Source: Acidobacteriota bacterium (GTDB lineage: Bacteria; Acidobacteriota; Thermoanaerobaculia; Multivoradales; JAHEKO01). From it: a stretch of 5,533 nucleotides of DNA. The translations under genes were made by a program, and so were the position numbers. The notes below the pieces were generated by a model. That model had not been told where the DNA came from. It was given only the letters and a program-made list of their open reading frames with translations, and did not search any database. The stretch is from NCBI GenBank assembly GCA_024638355.1, contig JAHEKO010000043.1:1-5533 (forward strand). Reading direction: 5' to 3'. Of the stretch, positions 1-5,533 are shown piece by piece (positions within the stretch are counted from its first letter, which is position 1; the number at the start of each line of letters is the position of its first letter).

Positions 1-33
1 CTCATGCATCGGCCGCCAGTGCCTGCTCGACGC

Positions 34-798
34 CTAGAAGCTGACGTTGAAGGCCAGGATCGCCCCGCGGTGCTGGATGTTGTACGCGAACAGCGTGTCA
101 CCCTGGCCGTCCTCGTAGTCGACGTCCAGGAAGCCGGCGCCGAACAGCAGCGACGTCCGGCGGCTCAGGTCGCGCTCGAGCAACAGCGCCACGTTCCAGG
201 CCAGGTCCGACCCGACGCCGAACCCGCCGACGTCGCCGCGCAGGATGACGGCCCACTTGTCCGCGAACGGGTAATCGTAGCGGAGGCCGACGTACGGATC
301 GATCCAGTCCTGATCGCCCTGGAGCAACCGCGACGGCACCGGCACCGGAACCGGCAGCCCGCCGGTGACGGCCTCCACGTCGAGCGTGATGTAGCGAGCG
401 CCGAGCAGCAGGTAGAGGTGCTCCTTCAGGAGATAGCCCCCACCGAGCTCGACGAAGGCGAACTTCACCTCCAGATCTTCGATCAGCGGCGGCGTCTCGG
501 GCCCGAGCTTGCCCCAGTTGACGTCGAAGAGGGTCAGCCAGCGGTCCTTCCTCCCCTCGTAGTGCACGGTGAACGCCCCGTCGAGGTCGCTCAAGATGTC
601 GGAGAAGCCGATGTCGACCTCGATCGGCCGACCCCGGATGACCTGCGTGCCCTCCATGGAGATCGCCCAGAGATAGAAGGCGGCGTTGTGCTCCCACTGG
701 GCTTCCGCGGGCGCCTGCGGGAAGGCGAATGCCGTGACAGCGATGACGAGGAGAGCCCCGAGGCTCAGACCGGTACCCTGCTTGCGCTCGGCTTTCAT
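34..798 (-). CDS. Outer-membrane beta-barrel protein, uncharacterised family
   Basis: Encodes 254 aa. Residues 1-33 form a signal peptide: basic start (MKAERK), hydrophobic core at about 11-26, and an AEA cleavage site before Q34. The mature part alternates polar and hydrophobic residues with many Trp, Tyr and Gly, and ends in Phe (NVSF), the usual C-terminal signal for BAM insertion. Recognisable stretches are FYLWAISMEG (41-50), VDIGFSDILSDLDGAF (61-76), DWIDPYVGLRYDY (164-176) and GDVGGFGVGSDLAWN (188-202). From memory these occur in a widespread family of small outer-membrane barrels of unknown function. About 220 mature residues would fit a small barrel of roughly 8-12 strands. The ATG at 798 is supported by AGGA (808-811) nine bases upstream. 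It lies 72 bp after the short interrupted frame and has the same direction as the OPT transporter, so it may share that transcript. Whether it is a pore or a structural protein cannot be told. The longer plus-strand frame over the same DNA lacks protein-like composition. Confidence 0.85.
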   Translation of the reverse strand: MKAERKQGTGLSLGALLVIAVTAFAFPQAPAEAQWEHNAAFYLWAISMEGTQVIRGRPIEVDIGFSDILSDLDGAFTVHYEGRKDRWLTLFDVNWGKLGPETPPLIEDLEVKFAFVELGGGYLLKEHLYLLLGARYITLDVEAVTGGLPVPVPVPSRLLQGDQDWIDPYVGLRYDYPFADKWAVILRGDVGGFGVGSDLAWNVALLLERDLSRRTSLLFGAGFLDVDYEDGQGDTLFAYNIQHRGAILAFNVSF

Positions 799-870
799 GA
801 CCCGCCATCCTACGCCACTTCCACCCCAGCCAGAGCAGCCGGGAGCGCGGCGCTTGTGCGGATCTGACGA

Positions 871-1065
871 CTACTCGTAGTCGACCTGCTCGATCCTGGT
901 AATGAAGGGCCGCCCCGCGAAGCGCCAAAGGACTTCGCGGAACTCCGCCTGCTACGTGCTGCCGATGAACAGCACCTCGTGCGGGGCGCACCCGCTTCGT
1001 CCGGCGGATCCCGGATACGCCTCGGCCGAAGGGTCGATCGCGCGCACCTTCGAGTCGCCGATCAT
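871..1065 (-). pseudogene. Short reading frame coupled to the OPT gene, interrupted by TAG
   Basis: An ATG at 1065-1063 shares its A with the TGA stop of the OPT gene (TGATG), a usual sign of translational coupling. The frame reads 37 codons, meets TAG at 952-954, then continues for 26 codons to a second TAG at 871-873. Both halves have strong G/C third positions, and the part after the first stop looks protein-like (QAEFREVLWRFAGRPF, then ITRIEQVDYE). The first half contains MIGDSKVRAIDPSAEAYPG and later HEVLFIGST. I do not recognise the product with any confidence. The join EVLFIGS...EVLWRFAGRPFIT faintly recalls the C-terminal part of YfiR/DUF4154 proteins, from memory only. It could be a decayed gene remnant, a real 37-aa product, a stop codon created by sequencing error or mutation (CAG, GAG and TGG are each one base away), or chance in high-GC DNA. 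No strong ribosome-binding site precedes the ATG. Confidence 0.35.
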
Positions 1066-3110
1066 CACTCGCCGCGGACGCCGAGCGGGATCCGGATCAG
1101 GCAGTAACCGACGATCGCGAACAGACCGAGCGACAGCCAGCCGCCCCCGGCCGAGAGCAGGCCGGCGGTATCGATCCCCAGCCACGAGCTGGCGATCGAG
1201 CTGACGCCGCCCGGCGGATCGGCGGGCAGGAAGAAGTAGAGCGCCGCCAGCGCCACCGCCATCAGCGCCTCGCCGGCGATCAGGCCCGAAGCGATCAGGG
1301 TGCCGCGGTTGACCGACGCCATCGTGTCGTCCTCGCCCATCTCACGGCGCCGGCGCATCAGCTCGACGATCCAGGCCAGGACGCCGCCGACGAAGATGGC
1401 CGAGGTGGTGTCGAGATGCAGGTACATGCCGACGGCGATCAGCATCGGCGACGGCGACTTGATGAGCACCAGCGACAGCCCGAAGGCGATGCCGATGGCG
1501 ATCAGGGCCCAGGGCATCGAGCCGCCGACGATGCCGGTGGCGAGCTGCGCCATCAGTCCGGCCTGGGGCGCGGCCAGCTGCTCGCCGCCGATGCCGCCCG
1601 GCACCCCGGCGTGCAGGAAGACCATCGGCCAGACCAGAACGAACGAGACGATGACGGTGGAGATCATCTCGGCGACCTCCATCCGCCACGGCGTGCCGCC
1701 GAGCAGGTGCCCGACCTTCAGGTCCTGGATCATGTCGCCCGCCATCGCCGAGGCGCAGCAGACGACCGCCGCCACGCCGAGCACCGCCGCCACGCCGCCC
1801 GCGCCGGTGACGCCGATCGCCACCATTAGCAGCGCGGCGATGATCAGGGTCGACAGCGCCAGCCCGCTGATCGGCTGGTTCGAGCCGCCGATGAGACCGA
1901 CCAGGTAGCCGCCGACCGCCGAGAAGAGGAAGCCGGTGACGGTCATGATCACCGCGGCCAGCAGCGCGCCGATGAGGCTCTGGGTGAAGTACCAGTAGAG
2001 CGCGGTCATGGGAATCACGGTCAGCACCACACCGATGGTGATCCACTTGAGCGAGACATCGATCTCGAGCCGCGAGCCGACCTCGCTCTCCGACTCGACG
2101 AACGACTTCTTTCGGAAGTCGGCGACGACCCGCACGAAGGCCTGGCCGAGCGAGTCGCGCAGGCCGACCAGGGTGTGGACCGCGCCGACCAGCATCGCCC
2201 CGACGGCGATCGGCCGCACGTAGTTGCGCCACACCGAGTCGGCCAGCTCGGCATTGGCCGCGCCGCCCGCTCGCTGGCCGAGGTCGGGATCGATGAACAG
2301 CAGAAGCGGCACCAGGAAGAGCCAGCCGAAGGCGCCGCCCGAGAACGCCACCGCCGCCAGCCGCGGCCCGATGATGTAGCCGACCGCGATCAGCGCCGGC
2401 GAGGCGGCCGGGCTCGACAGAAAGGCGCCGCCCGTGTGGCTCACCTCACCGAGCGGATGCTCGGAGCTGCCGTGGGTGACCAGCGACCTCGGGAAGCGGA
2501 CGAACCACTCCTTGTAGCCGGCGATGACCTCGATGCCGCGCGAGTTCTTGAACAGCTCGAGGAGCGCCGACAGTCCGATCGCGCCGAAGACGAACTTGGC
2601 GCCGCTCTCGCCCTTCTGGCCGGCCTTCACCAGCTCGGCGCAGGCGGCCGATTCGGGGAACGGCAGCTCGGCGTCCTCGACCAGGGTGCGCCGCAGGAGG
2701 ATGACGAAGAGCACGCCGAGAACGCCGCCCACCAGCATGATCCAGGTGCTCGACCAGTAGTCGAACTCGCTCCAGACGGGCTCGCCGCCGACCCGCGCGA
2801 TGAGAAAGGCGGGAATGGTGAAGATCGCCCCCGCCACCAGCGCCTCGCCGACGCTCGCTGTGGTGCGGGCGATGTTCTGCTCCAGAACGCTGCCGCGAAA
2901 GAAGGGCAGGCGAAAGGCGGCGATCGCCACCACCGCGGCCGGAAAGGTGGCGGAAATGGTCAGCCCGGCCTTCAGGCCGAGATAGGCGTTGGCCGCCCCC
3001 AGCACCACCGCCATCAGGATGCCCAGCACCAGGGCGCGCCAGGTCAGCTCCGGCAGGTCGGTCTGCGCGGGGACGTACGGCACGTGCGATCGAGCCTGCT
3101 CTTCGGCCAT
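1065..3110 (-). CDS. OPT-family oligopeptide transporter, inner membrane
   Basis: Encodes 681 aa, a usual length for bacterial OPT proteins, and is hydrophobic throughout with well over ten likely membrane helices. Family motifs are clear: NAYLGLKAGLTISATFPAAV (41-60), NIARTTASVGEA (79-90), ELPFPESAACAEL (148-160), GLIGGSNQPISG (405-416) and AGDMIQDLKVGHLLGGTPWR (457-476). OPT proteins are secondary carriers that import short peptides or, in the YSL branch, metal chelates. Substrates of the bacterial members are mostly untested, so peptide uptake is a family-level inference. The frame is open upstream to a GTG at 3164, but the ATG at 3110 is preferred because AAAGGA lies five bases before it and the 18 extra residues (Arg-rich) look like leader sequence. 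The stop overlaps the next ATG by one base. It lies downstream of tRNA-Pro on the same strand. No separate binding protein or ATPase is visible, as expected for a single-component carrier. Confidence 0.95.
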   Translation of the reverse strand: MAEEQARSHVPYVPAQTDLPELTWRALVLGILMAVVLGAANAYLGLKAGLTISATFPAAVVAIAAFRLPFFRGSVLEQNIARTTASVGEALVAGAIFTIPAFLIARVGGEPVWSEFDYWSSTWIMLVGGVLGVLFVILLRRTLVEDAELPFPESAACAELVKAGQKGESGAKFVFGAIGLSALLELFKNSRGIEVIAGYKEWFVRFPRSLVTHGSSEHPLGEVSHTGGAFLSSPAASPALIAVGYIIGPRLAAVAFSGGAFGWLFLVPLLLFIDPDLGQRAGGAANAELADSVWRNYVRPIAVGAMLVGAVHTLVGLRDSLGQAFVRVVADFRKKSFVESESEVGSRLEIDVSLKWITIGVVLTVIPMTALYWYFTQSLIGALLAAVIMTVTGFLFSAVGGYLVGLIGGSNQPISGLALSTLIIAALLMVAIGVTGAGGVAAVLGVAAVVCCASAMAGDMIQDLKVGHLLGGTPWRMEVAEMISTVIVSFVLVWPMVFLHAGVPGGIGGEQLAAPQAGLMAQLATGIVGGSMPWALIAIGIAFGLSLVLIKSPSPMLIAVGMYLHLDTTSAIFVGGVLAWIVELMRRRREMGEDDTMASVNRGTLIASGLIAGEALMAVALAALYFFLPADPPGGVSSIASSWLGIDTAGLLSAGGGWLSLGLFAIVGYCLIRIPLGVRGE

Positions 3111-3115
3111 CTCGT

Positions 3116-3121
3116 TCCTTT
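3116..3121 (-). promoter_or_regulatory. Ribosome-binding site fixing the OPT start
   Basis: Reads AAAGGA on the minus strand, with five bases (ACGAG) to the ATG at 3110. The alternative GTG at 3164 lies inside a GC hairpin and has no comparable site placed for it. This supports the 681-aa start over the 699-aa one. Confidence 0.7.
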
Positions 3122-3145
3122 CTGTCGCAATGCGGCGGAAAGCGG

Positions 3146-3154
3146 ATCGTACCA
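3146..3154 (-). promoter_or_regulatory. Possible extended -10 promoter of the OPT gene
   Basis: The minus strand reads TGGTACGAT, matching the extended -10 pattern TGn followed by TACGAT (four of six to TATAAT, with the key A2 and T6 kept). Transcription from it would start near 3139 and leave a leader of about 30 nt before the ATG. No TTGACA-like -35 is found 16-18 bp upstream, which extended -10 promoters can tolerate. The GTG at 3164 would lie upstream of this start point, agreeing with the ATG choice. Alternatively the gene may be reached only by read-through from the tRNA promoter. Confidence 0.3.
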
Positions 3155-3327
3155 GGGAGGGCACCTCCCCTCGACCCGCAGCACGCGCAGGCCCTCTCGC
3201 TTGACCTTCTCATCAGCGCTCGCCCAGAACGCCGGAAGTGGCTGAAGCTACTGCGTTGACTTCGCCTTCGGCTCCTGCCGAATGCTGTGGGGCCGATTCG
3301 CTCCGATCGAGTGCTCGACGGACTAGC
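3155..3327. other. Gene-free stretch with small hairpins
   Basis: No convincing gene is seen on either strand. Short frames here run into the tandem repeats and have arbitrary composition. Three inverted repeats are visible: GGGAGG/CCTCCC with a 3-nt loop at 3155-3169, TTCGGC/GCCGAA with a 4-nt loop at 3267-3282, and TCGAG/CTCGA at 3307-3318. None is followed by a T run on either strand, so none is a standard Rho-independent terminator. Confidence 0.5.
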
Positions 3328-3390
3328 GGCCTGCAGAAGCACCATCCGATGGAGGGGTTGTCAGGGGAGGGCTCTCCCCTGACTCCAATA
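3328..3390. repeat. Tandem hairpin repeat, copy 1 (tRNA-distal)
   Basis: A 63-bp unit repeated 65 bp further on with three mismatches. It contains a short near-perfect palindrome CCATC-C-GATGG (3342-3352) and a perfect hairpin, GTCAGGGGAG/CTCCCCTGAC with loop GGCT (3360-3383), then TCCAATA. No T run follows on either strand. This looks like a unit of an interspersed palindromic repeat family or a transcription-processing element; I cannot say which. Confidence 0.85.
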
Positions 3391-3392
3391 GA

Positions 3393-3455
3393 GGCCCGCA
3401 GGAGCACCATCCGATGGAGGGGTTGTCAGGGGAGGGCTCTCCCTTGACTCCAATA
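3393..3455. repeat. Tandem hairpin repeat, copy 2 (tRNA-proximal)
   Basis: Second copy of the unit, separated from the first by two bases and ending one base before the encoded CCA of tRNA-Pro. It differs from copy 1 at 3397 (C for T), 3402 (G for A) and 3444 (T for C). The last change falls in the right arm of the hairpin (3425-3448). In plus-strand RNA it gives a G-U pair, whereas in tRNA-strand RNA it gives an A-C mismatch. Confidence 0.85.
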
Positions 3456-3456
3456 C

Positions 3457-3533
3457 TGGTCGGGGCGAGAGGATTTGAACCTCCGGCCTCACGGTCCCGA
3501 ACCGTGCGCTCTACCAGGCTGAGCTACGCCCCG
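3457..3533 (-). tRNA. tRNA-Pro (anticodon CGG)
   Basis: A 77-nt cloverleaf reading leftward from 3533. The acceptor stem is CGGGGCG with CGCCCCG, then discriminator A and encoded CCA. The D-arm is GCTC/GAGC around AGCCTGGTA. The anticodon stem CACGG/CCGTG encloses loop TTCGGGA, whose middle bases CGG read the proline codon CCG. The variable region is AGGCC. The T-arm is GGAGG/CCTCT around TTCAAAT, with one G-U at the outer pair. The C-G first acceptor pair and the T-arm are typical of bacterial tRNA-Pro. A promoter stands 17 bases upstream and hairpin repeats begin one base downstream. Confidence 0.97.
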
Positions 3534-3549
3534 GCCGATTGGCTGTCGA

Positions 3550-3578
3550 ACCTTATCCCCGGCCTCGGACCCGGTCAA
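3550..3578 (-). promoter_or_regulatory. Sigma70-type promoter of tRNA-Pro
   Basis: On the minus strand, TTGACC (3578-3573) is followed by a 17-bp spacer and TAAGGT (3555-3550). The -35 matches five of six consensus bases, the spacer is optimal, and the -10 keeps TA at the start and T at the end. Initiation about seven bases on would give a short leader of around ten bases before the tRNA 5' end at 3533. Confidence 0.65.
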
Positions 3579-3585
3579 GGAGTCT

Positions 3586-3619
3586 GCGGGCCGCCCGCCG
3601 AGGCGGGGCGGAGGCCCGC
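3586..3619. other. Large GC-rich hairpin between divergent promoters
   Basis: Outer arms GCGGGCC (3586-3592) and GGCCCGC (3613-3619) are perfectly complementary. Inside them CCCGC (3594-3598) pairs with GCGGG (3603-3607) across a 4-nt loop, leaving an asymmetric bulge at 3608-3612. It sits just upstream of the tRNA promoter and about 50 bases before the acyl-CoA synthetase start. It may be part of that gene's leader or a boundary element. There is no T run, so a Rho-independent terminator call is not supported. Confidence 0.45.
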
Positions 3620-3670
3620 GTGCCGATGTAGACTCGGCGTTCCGTCATACGCTCCCGGAGGCCCAAGACT

Positions 3671-5476
3671 ATGCAGGAACAGACCTCGGCTCGCACGCTC
3701 TGCGACGTCTTCTTCATCGCCAAGTCCCACGATAAGCCCGACTGCCTACTCCACAAGGTGGGCGGCGAGTGGGTGCCGGTCTCGACCGCCGAGCTGGTCG
3801 AAGCCGTGCAGCGCCTGGCGACCGCGCTCGAGCGGCTGGGCGTCAAGCCCGGCGACCGCGTCGCCCTGATGGCCGAGAACGGCGTCCACTGGCCGACGGT
3901 GGATTTCGCCTGCCTCTGCCTGGGAGCGGTGGTCGTGCCGATCTACCCCACCCTGACGCCCGACCAGGCCGCTTACGTCGCCAACGACTGCGGCGCCGAG
4001 ATCGCTTTCGTCGAGGAGCGCGAGCGCTTCGACGGCATGCAGGGCGAGCGCGCCGACATGCCTAAGATCCGCGAGCTGATCATGATCGGCGACAACCCGC
4101 CCGAGGGCGTCGAGACCCTGGCCGGGATCCTCGAGAGCTCCGAGCCGATGCCCTGGGAGGAGCTCGAGCGCCGGGCGCGCGAGGTCGAGCCCGACGACCT
4201 GGCCACCTTCATCTATACCAGCGGCACCACCGGCAACCCCAAGGGCGTGATGCTCACCCACGGCAACATCACCTCCAACGTGGAGGAGTCGAAGATGTGC
4301 CTCGAGATCACCTCCGATCACACCGCGCTCTCGTTCCTGCCGCTCTCGCACTCGTTCGAGCGCACCGTGGACTACGTCTACTTCGTGCGCGGCGCCACCA
4401 TCGCCTACGCCGAGTCGGTCGCCCTGGTCGGCCCCAACCTGATGGAGGTCAAGCCGCACAACTTCGTCTCGGTGCCGCGGGTGTACGAGAAGGTACTCGC
4501 CAAGGTCAACGAGGGCGTCGCCAAGAGCTCGCCGCTCAAGCAGCGGATCTTCAAGTGGGCCACGGGGGTTGCCAAGGAGGCGATTCCCTACCGGCTGCGC
4601 GGGAAGCGGCCGCCGGGCATGCTCGGTATCAAGCTCAGCCTCGCCGACAAGCTGGTCTTCGGCAAGATCCGCGATCGCCTGGGCGGCCGCTTCGAGTTCG
4701 CGATGTCCGGCGGAGCGCCGCTATCGCCGGACGTGGCGGCCTTCTTCTGGGGCGCCGGCGTCGAGATCTACGAAGGCTATGGGCTGACCGAGACCTCGCC
4801 GGTGCTGACGGTCAACCGGCGCCACGCCGCCAAGCTGGCCACCGTCGGCCAGATCCTCGAGGGGGTCGAGCTCAAGATCGCCGGGGACGGCGAGATCCTC
4901 GCGCGCGGTCCGAACATCATGAAGGGCTACTACAACCTCCCCGGGGAGACCGCCGAGGCGATCGACGACGAGGGTTGGTTCCACACCGGCGATATCGGCG
5001 AGCTCGACGACGAGGGCTATCTCAAGATCACCGACCGCAAGAAGGAGCTGATCGTCAACGCCTACGGCAAGAACATCGCGCCGGCTCCCATCGAGAACGC
5101 GCTCAAGTCGAGCCGGTTCATCGAACAAGCCATCGTCATCGGCGATCGCCGCAAGTTCCTGTCGGCGCTGCTGGTCCCCGACTTCGAGACCTTGAAGGGA
5201 TGGGCGGCCAAACAGGGCCTGGACGCCGAGCGCAGCGTGCTGCTCGGGGGTGGCCGGGTGCGGGAGCTCTTCGATCGAGAGCTCGAGCGCATCAACGGCA
5301 AACTCGCCAAGTACGAGCGCGTGCACGCCTGGGAGCTGCTCGACAGCGAATGGACGATCGAGTCGGGCGAGCTGACGCCGACCCAGAAGATCAAGCGACG
5401 CGTCATCGTGGCTCGCTACGCCGGCCGCATCGACGATCTCTACGCGCGAGCCGAGAGGAGAATGACCGATGGCTGA
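3671..5476 (+). CDS. Long-chain fatty acid--CoA ligase (AMP-forming)
   Basis: Encodes 601 aa, complete, with no signal peptide; expected in the cytoplasm or on the inner face of the membrane. It activates fatty acids with ATP to an acyl-adenylate, then transfers the acyl group to CoA. Adenylate-forming motifs appear in order: phosphate loop YTSGTTGNPKG (182-192), SFLPLSHSFER (221-231), SVPRVYEK (267-274), SGGAPLS (346-352), YGLTET (370-375), GWFHTGD (435-441), DRKKELIV (455-462) with GKN (466-468), and C-terminal TPTQKIKRR (569-577) with the likely catalytic Lys573. The SHSFER and SVPRVYEK blocks and the length fit the long-chain (FACL/COG1022) branch better than acetyl-CoA synthetase or peptide-synthetase domains; exact chain length cannot be read from sequence. 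The ATG at 3671 has GGAGG (3657-3661) nine bases upstream. All key residues are present. It overlaps the next gene by 8 nt, implying coupled translation. Confidence 0.96.
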   Translation: MQEQTSARTLCDVFFIAKSHDKPDCLLHKVGGEWVPVSTAELVEAVQRLATALERLGVKPGDRVALMAENGVHWPTVDFACLCLGAVVVPIYPTLTPDQAAYVANDCGAEIAFVEERERFDGMQGERADMPKIRELIMIGDNPPEGVETLAGILESSEPMPWEELERRAREVEPDDLATFIYTSGTTGNPKGVMLTHGNITSNVEESKMCLEITSDHTALSFLPLSHSFERTVDYVYFVRGATIAYAESVALVGPNLMEVKPHNFVSVPRVYEKVLAKVNEGVAKSSPLKQRIFKWATGVAKEAIPYRLRGKRPPGMLGIKLSLADKLVFGKIRDRLGGRFEFAMSGGAPLSPDVAAFFWGAGVEIYEGYGLTETSPVLTVNRRHAAKLATVGQILEGVELKIAGDGEILARGPNIMKGYYNLPGETAEAIDDEGWFHTGDIGELDDEGYLKITDRKKELIVNAYGKNIAPAPIENALKSSRFIEQAIVIGDRRKFLSALLVPDFETLKGWAAKQGLDAERSVLLGGGRVRELFDRELERINGKLAKYERVHAWELLDSEWTIESGELTPTQKIKRRVIVARYAGRIDDLYARAERRMTDG

Positions 5477-5533
5477 AGCCGGCGTGAACCCGGGGCGCAC
5501 CTTCCACCTGGAGGTGGCCGCCGACGGCCTCGC
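5469..5533 (+). CDS. Start of downstream gene, cut by window end
   Basis: The ATG at 5469 lies within the last codons of the acyl-CoA synthetase, with GAGGAG (5455-5460) eight bases upstream. The visible 21 residues begin MAEAGVNPGRTFHLEVAADG. The end is missing. The GRTFHLEV-ADGL opening resembles the N-terminus of enoyl-CoA hydratase/3-hydroxyacyl-CoA dehydrogenase (FadJ/FadB-type) proteins, and the coupling to a fatty acyl-CoA ligase would fit beta-oxidation. With so few residues this is a guess, and other acyl-CoA enzymes remain possible. Confidence 0.6.
   Translation, partial: MAEAGVNPGRTFHLEVAADGL

Noticed and set aside
4..867. 287-aa plus-strand open frame
   Set aside because: It is antisense to the barrel gene. 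Its product is rich in Arg, Pro, Val and Glu with no domain or signal, while the opposite strand has a signal peptide and C-terminal Phe.
868..883. Palindrome CGACTAC-TC-GTAGTCG at the end of the short frame
   Set aside because: The two-base centre is too small for a normal RNA loop and there is no T run; it may be a chance inverted repeat around the stop codon.
2175..3245. 356-aa plus-strand open frame
   Set aside because: It is antisense to the clear OPT motifs. The product is a low-complexity Arg/Gly/His/Gln-rich chain typical of shadows in high-GC genes.
3360..3383. Rho-independent terminator
   Set aside because: The stem is strong, but no T run follows on either strand.
3213..3447. Short open frames on both strands across the tandem repeats
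   Set aside because: They are built largely from the repeat units, have no family resemblance and lack convincing starts.
3328..3455. CRISPR array
   Set aside because: There are only two units, separated by two bases rather than by unique spacers, and no cas gene is present.
3457..3533. Integration site (att) of a mobile element at the tRNA 3' end
   Set aside because: No second copy of the tRNA 3' end and no integrase is present in the window; the adjacent repeats do not contain tRNA sequence.
4297..5487. 396-aa plus-strand open frame inside the synthetase
   Set aside because: It is an out-of-frame shadow, extremely Arg-rich, without motifs, while the true frame carries all adenylate-forming motifs.

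Overview
The window is GC-rich bacterial DNA, roughly two-thirds G+C by eye, with strong G/C preference at third codon positions. It looks chromosomal and mostly ordinary. An outer-membrane barrel with a C-terminal Phe points to a Gram-negative (diderm) envelope. The gene content would fit a high-GC soil or sediment lineage such as Acidobacteriota, Myxococcota or a relative, but no marker here fixes the taxon.

Left arm (1-3110, all minus strand). In transcription order it holds an OPT-family inner-membrane transporter (3110-1065), a very short reading frame that starts on the last base of the transporter stop codon and carries an in-frame TAG (1065-871), and a secreted outer-membrane beta-barrel protein (798-34). 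Tight spacing and shared direction suggest one transcript pairing an inner-membrane carrier with an outer-membrane protein. That partnership is an inference.

Middle (3111-3670). This holds the leader of the transporter gene, a gene-free stretch, two near-identical 63-bp tandem repeats (period 65 bp) each carrying a 10-bp-stem hairpin, and then a tRNA-Pro(CGG) gene with encoded CCA on the minus strand. The tRNA has a good sigma70-type promoter just upstream. A large GC-rich hairpin lies between that promoter and the divergent gene on the right.

Right arm (3671-5533, plus strand). This is a complete long-chain acyl-CoA synthetase followed, with an 8-nt overlap, by the first 21 codons of another gene that runs off the window. 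The coupling suggests a fatty-acid activation and degradation operon.

I see no CRISPR array, transposase, phage gene, toxin-antitoxin pair or defence locus. The points most worth a second look are the hairpin repeats that begin one base from the tRNA 3' end and the TAG-interrupted short frame coupled to the transporter.
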